Positions 35,023 to 46,608 of a stretch of DNA of 64,000 bases are shown in pieces. The stretch covers positions 51,489,533 to 51,553,532 of the forward strand of contig OZ034967.1 in assembly GCA_964030785.1 (NCBI GenBank), read 5' to 3'. Below the pieces are notes generated by a model that was not told the DNA's origin, searched no databases, and worked only from the letters and a program-made list of their open reading frames with translations. Every line of letters starts with the position of its first letter. Position 1 is the stretch's first letter. The position numbers were made by a program, and so were the translations under genes. The DNA is from Siderastrea siderea (Eukaryota; Cnidaria; Anthozoa; Scleractinia; Rhizangiidae).

Positions 35023-38000
35023 ATGAATGGTTTCCTCTTTGTTGCTGTCATGTGTCTTGTACATTACTGTACAGGTAAGTTACTAGGATCATATTGTGTA
35101 GCTTCTGATGTAGACTTCTTAAACGCATTTACGTGGGGGCTTTAGAGACTTAAATCTTTGATTTAAGTTACTTTTTAACGAGTTTTGTACGTCTTGTATC
35201 ACATGGGAAAGTGAACGTCCGAGATGGTAAATAACTTTTCAATGTAGATTGTTTCAAAGCTCTTATATGGCGTACATTTAAATTATCCCAGCATTAAAAC
35301 TAAGACCGATTACAGCTTTTTCTTCCCCAGAGGCATCGAACTGTGAGAAACCTCCAATGGATATTGCAATTGTCATTGACCAGACCAAAAGCGTAGGAGA
35401 GGATAATTACGACACCATGATGGAATCAATCAGGACGCTGATTTCCAAGTACAATGTTGGTCCAGACGACGATCATATAGCCATTGTGACCTTTCATGGC
35501 AAAGCCACTGTACGGGCGAGTCTTGGCGACTCAAAGTTTTACAGCATTAGTGGCTTGAACGACCTCATCACAGAAATGGAACACAACGACGTGCTAGGAT
35601 CACCTACAAGGACCGACATTGCACTGGATGTGGTCAACAAAGACGTTTTTACGGCAACGAACGGTGACCGTCCAAACTCACCAAACATCCTTTTAGTTTT
35701 CACTGATGGTGGAAAAGCAGAAAAATCGGACCCTTACAGCGCCGTTCTGCCGCCACTTGAGGTAAGGTCAATGTGTATGAGCGTAGGCTGACTTTAAAGA
35801 GTCTGCACGTGTGCAGGTCCACATCTCCAGGGTCCTGCAACTAATACGTAGAGACAACTGCGCTTTATACAATTTTCCCTCAAATATGAGCAACTGTTAT
35901 GTATAGAGAAAAACGAAGTGTTATTCGCAAAATATTGATTAATAACCAGCACCGCATTTGAATATTTGCGCGATTTCATCAACAGACCCTGTCAAAACGC
36001 AAAAGCACATAAACACGGACCAAGGTTTCATACTTTAGGACTGAAAGGTGTTACACATGCCTCTAATCCTCCCCTGAAGAATTATAGTCTCACATTTCTG
36101 ATCATGGTGACTACTAAAACTGTCTTCCTCATAGCACGATTTGTAAACCGATGCGTAACGTCAAATTTGCGTCTTCATATGATTAAAGTAGGTTGTCATA
36201 TCCAACACTTTGCTAAAGTTTATTGCTAATCAAAACGTTGTTCCAGTTTATACTGCCATTATCGATACCATCTATTATTTAACAACAAAGTAAAGTAGAT
36301 TGTCATATCCAACACTTTACTAAAGAATTGAAATGGTAATCAAAAAGTTGTCTCATATACTGCGAATGTTGTAGTTGCTATTTAACGTATTTTACTCCCT
36401 ATTTACCCACCGACAACCACACGTTTTCTACGACAAAAGACGTCAAAACGCACAGGCAGCCTTAAAGGCCAAAGGCCAAAACGGGCCTTCCTGAAGGCAA
36501 AAAAAGTGTTCAGGAACGTTGAAAATTTTAACTTCTGTCGCATAGCTTACGAAACAGGAGTACCCAACGAACCGCTCTTCACTCTTTTAATTGCTGGTTG
36601 GCATCCCTTGGATAAATAATCTTTTCCTTGCTGTTACGAAAACCCTGCACCAGATTCTTCAACTCCACTAATCTGTAATCCATCTGACATGCTCAGACTA
36701 AGGGTGTTTATCGAATCGCTGTTGGAATTGGGAGAAACATCGCCCAGGAAGAACTCGTAACCATTGCAGGAAGTCCTGACCAAGTCATCCATGCTGAAAG
36801 TTTTGAGGATCTTGATAAAGAGCTAGACAACATCAAGGAGGCAACATGCAGTAAGATTTAAAGTTCCAGTTAATCTTTGTTAATTTAATGTCAGGGGTGG
36901 GTTACTAAGCTTAAAAGGCACTTCTAGCCGCTAGGAAGGAGGTGGTGGACCTATAAGCCTCGATGGCTCGAGTAATGGTGCCGTCACTTAGTGATGAACG
37001 GTAACCTCACCTTTGGATCCCAATTTGTTGAAACGTGTCTTATTATCGCACATTGAAAGCGGCGATGGACCATAGACCTGAAGTTTGTGCGGGGGAGTAA
37101 AACAAAAGAAATGCATGATATATCTTAAAATTCAGTTGCAACTTGAAGAAAAGAACTGTTAAAATTAATGTGAGTTGACGCCTCAGTGTTTCTCGTAAAA
37201 TCGCCATCAATACTAAATGAAATTAACATCGAAACGTCGACTTGCGTTAATGCTGGTATTCCTTAATTTTGAAATGCTTAAACAAGCAACCCATCATTCG
37301 AATTTGATAAAAAGGTAGAAAAAAGCTAAAAGAAAAATCATGTCGTCAGCTAGATGGCTACTTTCAACTAGACTATTGACAGAATATAAAGGTGAGATGA
37401 CAATGAATATACTTTGAGTCTCAAAAGGGTAAGTGTTCACTGGAAGGGGTCAGGTTAGAGGTGATACGTAGTCCGTAGTTTATTTTTACTAAACTATCTC
37501 CCAGATCGAAATGGCAATTACACTGAATGGAGTGAATGGTCCGAGTGCTCTGCAACTTGTGGTGGTGGATCTCGTACGCACACCAGAACCTGTACCAACC
37601 CTCCCCCTAAGAATAACGGGAAAACATGCGTGGAGCAAGGTCTCGGACCAGCTGAGGAATCAGAAGCGTGTAATACCCAGGACTGTCGTAAGTCAATTTC
37701 ACTTAGCATTACACTTTAACTCTGGGATATTGACATAAGACATGGCTTACCTGAAATAAACACAAAGAATTCCATAATAAAGCTTCTCACTTATTAGTTG
37801 TTTTAACTTGATTACTAAAAACTACGTTGAAAAGGAGGATAACTGTCTCCAAATTTAAGGAGGGTGTGCAATTTCCTATCGCCATCCGAACCATCCACGT
37901 GGCAAATGTAAACATAGGTACGCAGTGCGTGCAGATCCAATGACGTTTTGTTCCGAAATATTGTGAAATTTATCAGGACATCCTGTGAAATTTCACACCA

Positions 38001-41000
38001 CTGCAGTGCGGACTGTGCGGTACTCCCCCCTCTCCCTGACAACTTGCGATTAATGTAATATGTCTTCGCAAGAGCAAGGAATCAATTACACTGCAAATTT
38101 TAAATTCGCTGTTAGCAAAAGATAACCCCGAAGTATTTTATGCTGTTTTACGCCAGTCTTTTCACTACCGTTGTAAACTTAGGCTTTAAACATATATTCT
38201 TTTCACTGTTTTTGTTTTAATTAGAGAGTAACGTTCATTCCATTAAATATCTTGAAATATCTTCGATCGATACTTGCGATAGTGAGAAGGTTTTCGTGCG
38301 GTAATCGGCCGGAAATTACGGTACTTTCGTTTTTTCTTTTGTTACTTCACATTACAAGTTATTTACAAAGCGTTTCTTCTTCGCGGTAGAACACAGAACA
38401 CAGTTGGTTCGATGCAGCCACGACGTTCAAATTGACGAATCCGTCTTGTGTATAATTTCTGATGTGTTTGCTACTGTGGAAATTTGCGCCACGGCTAAGT
38501 TAACGCTGGACTACTAAGCAAATAAAATCCTGCCAGACCTGAAGTACACAAAACAGCGCATTCGAAGTAACATTAAATAGTTCCTGTTGATCGAGACTTG
38601 CGAACGCAAAACACTTCAAAGCCCGGGGTTCGTACTCCCATAGTATAAGCTATATGGGCACGTGTCGCTGATAAGAAGGTTTCAGTGTCCCGGTGGCACT
38701 CCCCCACCCAACATCTCACAGAATACCAGCCCCCCCCGCCCTGCCTCACAGACGAAGACAGATACCGTATATTGTATATCGTATATGGGACAGGGTGGAT
38801 CATTTAGGCTTTGAAGACATTAGCCACTGACGTCACTTTCGTGACGTCATTGGCAGAAAATGGAATCGCAAGTGCATGTAAGTTCCCTTTTGCTTTGACG
38901 TCGTTTGGACAGGACGAGCGTACAATGACTTGCAACGACTTGCCGCTTCTTTTTTCTAAAATTCACTTTTGGACTACGTTTTTCATTATTGCCCACCCAA
39001 CACAAGTTGACACAAGTTCTCTTTATTGTGTTCGGTAGTTTGGCAGTCAGGGATTTTTGGATTGCATCTTTGTAAATTTGCATCCAACTTGCGACTTCGT
39101 GAACATAAGTTGGCATTTTCGAACGTCCCTTGACTTGCTACTCTGTTTTGGTGCTACTACTGTTGAGCCGATATGGAGTTAAACAATAGGTGTAATCTTC
39201 GCCCCGGAGGATGGGGATGATTGAGCTAAAAAGGCGATGAACAAAGATGATGCTGATTTGTTAAATTACATTTTTCATACGTTGATGAAGATGAGGATGG
39301 CGATGACAATGATGATGGTTGTCAATTACGTCTTCGCTAATAAGGTTTCTGATCAACGTGAAAATCGTCTTGTTATATTTTGGTTCTTTTAAAAAATGAC
39401 ACATTTTATAATTCCGTGTTACAGCTGTCCCGGGTAACTACACCAATTGGTCTGAATGGGGAGAATGCAGTGTGACTTGTGGTGGAGGAGTTCAGAAACG
39501 TTCAAGAAATTGCACCAATCCTCCTCCATCTGGCGGTGGGCCATCTTGCATCGAGCAAAGCCTGGGGCCAGCTGAAGAAGAGCAGGAATGTAATACACAG
39601 GAATGCCGTACGTACAATTATGTACCAAACAGGGTTTGACATAAATGGTGGTTATAGGTAACAGAACACCACTCATTGATTGGCCTCCTTTCGACTTGTA
39701 GCGGTGTCCGGTAACTATACCAGTTGGTCTGAATGGGGAGAATGTAGTGTGACTTGTGGTGGAGGAGTTCGGAATCGCTCAAGAACCTGCACCAGTCCCC
39801 CTCCAGCTAACGGCGGGCACAGTTGTATCGAGCAAAACCTAGGGCCAGCTGAGGAAGTTGAGGAATGCAATACGAAAAATTGTTGTAAGTATTATTGTGT
39901 CATTAAGATGGCTGAGAGATCTTGAAAACAGTTTTGGTTTAACTGTATAACTCCAACAGAAAGTAAGCCAATAAAAAACATCTTGTTGTTTTTAGCCGTG
40001 CCCGGTAACTACTCCAGTTGGTCTGAATGGGGAGAATGCAGTGTGACTTGTGGCGGAGGAGTTCAGAAACGTTCAAGAAACTGCACCAACCCCCCTCCAT
40101 CTAACGGCGGACCAAGCTGTACCGAACAAAACCTGGGACCATCAGAGGAAACCCAGAAATGCAACGCGGGAGAGTGTGGTTTGTAGCTATAAAAGGGTCC
40201 ATAACTTTACACAGTAGCAAGCCTTGACATTCATTTAGGTTTTATTCTAGGTTAGATGATTTGGGAAACCTACTTTCACAAAAGTTAGAGTAAGTCAGTG
40301 AAAAGGTGTAGTATAAAATCTAACGATAACATGTCACCAAAAATGTTCTTTTGTTCAGGAGCAATGCATTTTACCATTTTTATAACATTTTCCATTGAAA
40401 ATATCGTAGCATAACCCTTGACATGATGACATATCAAATTGTTAAAACGTTCCATATTTAAGGCTGGCCATGTATGGATGCTCTTAAGATTGGAGGTCAA
40501 CGATTTTCCTCTTTCTTTTCTATTAGAACCTGAGTGTGAAGTTCCACCGCTAGATGTGGCCATTGTTATTGACAAAACAAAAAGCCTTGGAATACCCCAC
40601 TACCACTCCATGTTAGATTCCATCAAGAACTTTACATCTATGTTCAACGTCGGAAAAGAAAAAACTCACATCGCAGTGGTGTCGTTTGCTGGTAACGCAA
40701 AAGTTCGAGCGAGTCTGAAAAGCCGTAAGGCTCACAGTAAAGACAGGTTGAAGAACCTTCTTGACACAATGAAGAAGGACAAGCTAAGTCAACCCACCCG
40801 TACAGACAAAGCGCTGGAAGTTGTCTTCCAAAAGGTTTTCACTAAAGCCAGAGGTGACCGTCCAAATTCGCCCGACATCGTCGTCGTTTTTACGGACGGG
40901 GGTTTACACCATACGGCTAACCCTTATAGCGAAGTGATTCCAAAAGTAAGTGAAATATACTAGATTCCCCATTGGGTTAAGTCACGAAGTGAACTGGCTC

Positions 41001-43142
41001 AACTCAGGCGGGATATATTTCTCCCATGTAACGCCTGTTCACTGTAAAGCCGCTATAAACTCTCGAAATTGAGTTGAGTTTTGTATCGCTATTCATGCTT
41101 TTTATTATACGTAGAAGATGGGGGGGAGGGGATAATATAGCGTTGTCTAGTTGTTGGAGCTGGAAAACGAGTTCAAGAATTTGGATTTTTGCGCCTCTTT
41201 CTTCGAAGAGTTTTTTTTTTAACTTTCGTGGGTACTTGGCGTCAATGCAGTGTCGATAACAATTTATAAACAATCGCTTAAGATGATATTACCCCTTTAT
41301 AATGTCGTCTCAAACACAATCAAAAGGGTCAACTGATCGTGTTATACGCTAAAAAGCAAACCCGCTTTATATATGTTCCCAACAGATTTGAAAAATATAC
41401 ATTATGAACAAGCAAAGGTTAATTTCAGTTCAATTTAGTGTTTGCAATTCAGAAATTTATTTTTTGAAGCAATAAAAAACCTTTGTCTCTAATCAATAAA
41501 ACGTCCAGCGTTTGGCCTCGTGCTTTTTATCAGTGTCGCGCAGTTTGCAACCTCTGATTTAGCATTGTTCTCGTTTTACATAAACATGAAACATATCTTC
41601 ACTACCCTTAACTGGTGATTGTTTTATGTTTCCTTTTCCAAGGACTGCAAAATTAGTATGTGTTCCAGTTTTGTTCATTCTTGTACCAGGAAGACCAGCA
41701 ATCCAAAAATTTAACGAAATCTGTTTGACGTTTTTCCAACTCAGGATAGCAAAGCTCATCGCGTTGCTGTTGGTATTGGAAGGAAGATCAAGAAGGAAGA
41801 GCTTTTGAAAATTGCTGACAGCCCCAATCGGGTTGTACAAGCCTCCAACTTTGAAGATCTGAACAAAAAGCTTGAGGCGATCCGTGAAGCGGTCTGCACT
41901 AAGAAAGGTAGGCATTAACCAATTAGCACGTTTGACATTAGAATCCTATCTAAGATGTTTGAGATATTATGATCACTTTGTGGAATGGATATTAATCTTC
42001 TATTTCACGCTATAGTAGATCACTTATTGTAGACGTAGATCAGAGGCGTGTTTACATTAGACAATTATAATGGAATGAAGCATGCTGTAGCTATTTTCGA
42101 AAGGTCTTCGATTCCATCCATCATGGGCATGTCACGGAGGGCCTGGCTATCTATGACATTCTAACAGTTCTTGTTCTATAGGAACCGTCACCATAGCGAA
42201 AAGAGCTGTCTTTTAGGTCGGTTGGTTCAAACACCCCACAAACGAAGTTATATTTGATGGATTGGTGAGGTTCACTGAGAATATCGGTCCGTGGCGTATG
42301 CAATTTGCAGGACATTGCCTCCACTATCTTAAACTGCTAGCTAGTAAGCTGGTACTGTAGTTACCAATGCACTGGGATCGCAGACGCCTAAAGAGTAGCC
42401 TCCCACGCAGTCGCTTTTGGGGTAGTAGTATTGAGGAGAAGGTAATACGACTCCCCTAAAAACGACTTCGTGGGAGGTTAGATGAAGAGCAATCCAGGTG
42501 GCAACCTGTATGCGGGATTCCAGCTGTGGGGATCGCTGTGCTTGTCAATTGCATTATGCCGCGGATTCAATATGCAGAAATGCTGAAAGAAATACAAATT
42601 AGGCAAAATGCTGCAGTTTGGAACGTAATCAAGGAATAATATTTGTTGGCTTTACTCTTTATCATTTTTAATTCGATTACAGTTCTATCGTAAACGAACT
42701 GTATTGTGAACACGGCTTCAGTCTATTGTCAACCTAGGTGGATAAGGTGCACTGAGGTGCATGTCACTAGTATGATACTAAACACTGTCCAGGGGTATTA
42801 ATAAGGAACACTTGTAAGGACCCTGGAAGAAGTCACCGTGTACATTTGAACTAAAAGAGACACCCTTGCTTTGATGGCAATCTGACAGATTAATAAGGCG
42901 ATCGACCGATAAGTCAATCAGTCCATCCATCCATCCATCCATCCATCCATCCATCCATCCATCCATCCGGTCCATCCATCCATCCATCCATCCATCCATC
43001 CATCCGTCCGTCCGTCCGTCCGTCCTTTCGTCCGTCCGTCCATCCATCCATCCATCCATCAAATCTAAAGTCGTTTTGTTTAGTCTCATTGCCTTGTTTA
43101 TTTACTCTTCTTTTCATTTTATTTCTTTCTTTATCAGAATAA
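35023..43142 (+). CDS. Gene 2: secreted VWA-TSP1x4-VWA protein
   Basis: Coding exons: 35023-35074, 35331-35761, 36697-36850, 37505-37687, 39425-39607, 39702-39884, 39996-40178, 40527-40945, 41745-41907, 43138-43142. All introns are GT-AG and phases close; the total of 1956 bp gives 651 residues plus TAA. A signal peptide (1-18) ends at the phase-1 junction. VWA 1 (~22-212) has DQTKS, PTRTD and FTDG. Four TSP1 repeats (~213-456), each one 183-bp exon, carry YTxWSEW and [12 protein letters not shown] motifs. VWA 2 (~457-650) has DKTKS, PTRTD and FTDG. The last exon supplies only one residue and the stop. The first three exon lengths equal those of gene 1, so the two are tandem paralogues; gene 2 lacks the ShKT and Gly-rich parts. 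Introns between TSP1 repeats 2, 3 and 4 are only 94 and 111 bp, suggesting recent repeat expansion. It is probably an extracellular adhesive or matrix protein; exact function unknown. Confidence 0.88.
36189..36345 (+). repeat. Intronic direct duplication
   Basis: A stretch of about 30 bases, GTAG(G/A)TTGTCATATCCAACA onward, occurs at 36189 and 36295, and AATCAAAA(C/A)GTTGT follows each copy. Confidence 0.6.
42396..42482. mobile_element. Foldback element, 87 bp
   Basis: TAGCCTCCCACGCAGTCGCT at the left pairs with the right end in reverse complement, TAACCTCCCACGAAGTCGTT, and the arms continue through a GGGG and a GTAGTATT/AATACGAC block. It lies in the last intron of gene 2. Confidence 0.6.
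42921..43060 (+). repeat. (TCCA)n/(TCCG)n microsatellite
   Basis: About 35 tetranucleotide units, first CATC-type then CGTC-type, ending about 75 bases before the last exon of gene 2. Confidence 0.95.
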
Positions 43143-43807
43143 CGTCAATCTCAGCCTGAGAGATGGACTGTCTCACCAGAAACCAAATGGGGATTATATA
43201 GTGAAATTGATTGAAAGGGGCTGAAATGAATAAGTTGAACTGAAATAGAGATTGTGGGAATCTATGTGTTCTGTGTGACATAATTAGTCTATGATACTGT
43301 TGTAATTGTTGTAATCACTTGTCTGCAGTCTGTCAATTTGGTTACATTTGCAAACATTAAGTCGATCGATATCCTTTTTGGCTTATTTTGTCATCAGGGA
43401 TTTTGTTGCCAACATTTGGGATCTTTGGAAACCACGACGGGCAACCAATGCCAACTTGTTCGATTTAAATTGTGTGCTTGAACGATCCGGGAGCTGAATT
43501 CGGTGTTCATTTGTAAGACGAGAAAGGAAAATTCACCGTTCTGTCTTCAAATTTTTTCCACAAGGGGGTTAGTTCTAAAGAAAGTGTGGCCGCTGCGTCG
43601 GTGGGGAAGTGAAACACAAAACCGTAGATTTGTCAACTGGGTTGATAAAGTGGCCAATTTAACTTATCAACTCAGTTGATAAATCCAAAGTTTTTGTATT
43701 ATGTAAACGGTCCGTTGATATGAGCAATCCCTGCATGCACTTGGCTCCCTACTAACTAGCTATATTCAGTTACAAAACGGGAGAGTCCACTTCATCAACA
43801 TTTGCAT

Positions 43808-43987
43808 AGCCTGCGAGCAGGCTCACTTAGTGTGTTATTTCTCGCGAGTATCTTGGCAGCGGAGCCGCGATTTGCGAGTCGGCGAAAAGAATGGGACCCA
43901 TTCTTCTCGCCGGTTCGCTTCTCTCGCCGACTCGCAAATCGCGGCTACTCGCGCGAATAGCACACTAAGCGAGCCTGCTCGCAGGTT
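43808..43987. mobile_element. 180-bp palindromic element with 11-bp target duplication
   Basis: AACATTTGCAT lies on both sides (43797-43807 and 43988-43998). The element is one long foldback: left AGCCTGCGAGCAGGCTCACT pairs with right AACCTGCGAGCAGGCTCGCT (reverse complement), and pairing continues with GCCGCGATTTGCGAGTCGGC in both arms. Long inverted repeats with 9-11 bp duplications point to the Mutator-like (MULE) superfamily. Confidence 0.75.
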
Positions 43988-44245
43988 AACATTTGCATTT
44001 CACCTATAAAACGCGAACATGAACAATTAAATAATATTCCAACCTCTCCTCTCCGTTTCGAGACAGACACGGTGCGAATTTGAAAACGTCTTGCGTTCTT
44101 TAGTTACTAAGAGTGTCTCAACTCATGCATTTGGCTCAGTTATTTTTGCTTGTGGAGTAGCTGCCCATGTTAGTGGTGGAAGTTTTAACTAATTTCTTTT
44201 GTCAGCATTCCTTTTCAAGAGTTCATGTAACAGTAGATGTTATGG

Positions 44246-44251
44246 AATAAA
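44246..44251 (+). terminator. Possible poly-A signal of gene 2
   Basis: AATAAA about 1.1 kb beyond the gene 2 stop codon, the first clear one I noted. The long distance and the intervening transposon make it uncertain. Confidence 0.25.
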
Positions 44252-45399
44252 TGTTAAATGTTAAAAACTGTGACAAGCATTGTCCGTTTATCCTGAATGC
44301 TTGTGGCTGTGCTCCTCGCCATTTCTCTGACAATAATTTTCCCTCACTTTGCTGCTCTCATATGAAAAAAAAACGTACTGGAAGGTCTTTTCGCATATCT
44401 CTTAAAAATTGAAAAGAATCTTGAATATGTCCAATTTTTCCTTGCTTGGCATGATTCGCTGGCTATCGATTCGGCTGTCATGATTTGCCGATAATCACTA
44501 TATGGTTAAAGCAATCTGAAGATCTTCCGGTTGCTTATGATTGTTTACCTGTCAGGAAGTTAGTTTTTCATCCTTATACCCATGATCATTTCATGTGCAA
44601 ATTTCCATCATCATTTGGTGACCACTGGCGAGGGGTGGCTAACGAATCATGATAAGCCGACTATGACTCACCTGCCAGACCTACAGATTACCTCCACACC
44701 TTGGAATTATGGGCAAATCGTGTTTCAAAAAACCGCTCTGTTCCGCTGTAAAACGTTTTTGTTGCTTTGTTTTGTTCGTTTGTTTGTTTGGTTGTGTTGA
44801 AGTTTCATGTTAAAATTAGTGAACTCAGATCGATCTGAAGAAGAAAAAAGGTTCTCCTCACTGTTGTTTCAAAAGATCTGTTTTAGCCCCAAAATGTGAG
44901 TAGACTGAGGCTAGTTCGGCTCTTCTTGTCAAGGCCAAATTAATCGTATCGCCAGGGCCTGGGCCGAAACCTGGGCAAAATTGGATCCCATTGTGAGCTG
45001 TCACGGTTTTCAATCCAAATTATATTGTCAAAATAGCTTCCCAGAGGGCCAAATCAGCCTTTGGGTTATCAAGCCTAATTCGGGGCTGAAACAGATCCTT
45101 TGAAGTTACAGTTCACGGGCGGGACTCAGTTTACGTGAATCCAGTCTCAAGCCTCCATCTAAAGTTAAATGCTGAGTTTAAGTTGATGCTTATTATATCA
45201 CACAATGCATACAGTTTCACACTCTTTATTTCATTTTCACTTATTCATTTTCTTTTCAAAAGTTGACCCTCATCTGTTGTATGTTATGACAGCCCATCAC
45301 TTCCAAGAAAGTCGCTTTACAGTCACTCTAACAAAGGAAAAAAGAGAGAATGAGTGAATCAACCCATGTCTTGATGCAACCCTATCGTGAAATCAAAGA

Positions 45400-45870
45400 C
45401 ACACGGTTTTAAGTTTAAAAAACATGTTTCGGATGATCTACCGGCAAGACAAACCGACATCTTGCTACACGTGTTCGTGAACACTTAACATCTGATAAGA
45501 ATTCGCACATCTTCCGACACATAAATAGGTCAGAGACATGCAAAGCTTTGTGTTCAGAGGATTGCTTCTCAATTCTTGACACCGCCTCCACGTCTTTCCA
45601 ACTCAAAATCAAGAAGGCTTTAAACAAACAAGTCAATCACGTCAATCTATCACTTTCATTTTAGTTGTCCTTGTTAATTCCACTTTTTTCAGTTTTTTGC
45701 GTTTTCAACACCATTGTATTTCAGTTATTCATATTCATGTTGTTATTTAGTAATTAATATTCTATGTACACTGTATTTATATCACACTGACTAGCGGTCT
45801 TATTTGCATTTGAAACTGAAGATGGATGTAGATCATCCGAAACGTGTTTTTTAAACTTAAAAACCGTGTG
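45400..45870 (+). mobile_element. Penelope-like retroelement remnant flanked by inverted repeats
   Basis: The frame 45437-45664 reads TGKT-RHLATRVREHL, then HIFRH, CFSILDTAS, FQLKIKKAL and NKQVNHVNLSLS before a stop. This matches the end of the GIY-YIG endonuclease region of Penelope-like elements; the initial GIY/YIG strand is missing, as is a short stretch before NKQ. The fragment is bounded by about 41-bp inverted repeats: 45400-45440 begins CACACGGTTTTAAGTTTAAA and 45829-45870 is its near-exact reverse complement. Inverted terminal structures are known for Penelope-like elements. No reverse transcriptase remains, so the copy is dead. Confidence 0.7.
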
Positions 45871-46263
45871 TATTTATTTGAAGATTATTTCTTGCCTGCT
45901 GTAATTTCGTAAATCAATGAACGTCAAAACCCTTAGCAGAACGACTCATTCCATCTCTGTTCGCTTATGCTTTAAACAAAAGTTTGCAGGAGTGGAGTAT
46001 TGCTGTAGGAATGCTGGTAGCCAAATGTATTTAACGTCATGCATTAGAGAAAGAAATAAATTCATTTACAGGTAAATTCATGGAACATCGCTCAAAGAAC
46101 TATGCGTTAAGATGCTAAGCTACAACGTCAAATCACCGTAATAACCCGTCTTGAGCATTCATCAACAAGTTGAAAAGTAAATCACACTTAAGCATGCTAT
46201 TAACGACAACAAGATATAACAGAAGATCACACTAGTAAACCAGTATTTTGAAACTAGGCGTCA

Positions 46264-46475
46264 TCAGATAAGTGGGTTGTTATAATCGTCCGGCTGAGAA
46301 TCTTCCTGAAATAGACTGTTGGTAACAATGACCAACGTACTAAAGGAAGAAAGATGGTAAATTGTAAGCTCGGAAAAAAATAAGGATAGAATATTCACTT
46401 TGTCACGGGCGTGGGACAAAGAAAAAAACCCCGACGGGGATCGAAGCTCGTGACAAACTAAACATTCCATCTTTT
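46264..46475 (-). repeat. Interspersed repeat with tRNA-like B-box word
   Basis: CACGGGCGTGGGACAAAGAA followed by GGGGATCGAAGCTCG looks like a common retroelement motif and contains a B-box-like element. The ends are inverted-like (GACCAACG/GTTGGTCATT). The A box and tail are not defined, so assignment as a SINE is tentative. Confidence 0.25.
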
Positions 46476-46608
46476 ATAATGACCAACACTTCAATAATCT
46501 ATACGGAAGCCATCATCAGAGTCAAAGTGAGTAGTGAATTGACAGCTGACATTTTGAAGTGTTACCGGAACCATCAGTATTCTAGTAACAGAAAATGCTG
46601 TGTCCACC

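Noticed and set aside
42778..43117. Minus-strand Met-Asp-Gly-Trp repeat frames
   Set aside because: Translation of the (TCCA)n microsatellite; no other coding evidence.
46438..46455. B-box-like word suggesting a tRNA gene
   Set aside because: No acceptor stem, anticodon arm or A box could be assembled around it; kept only as a possible repeat.
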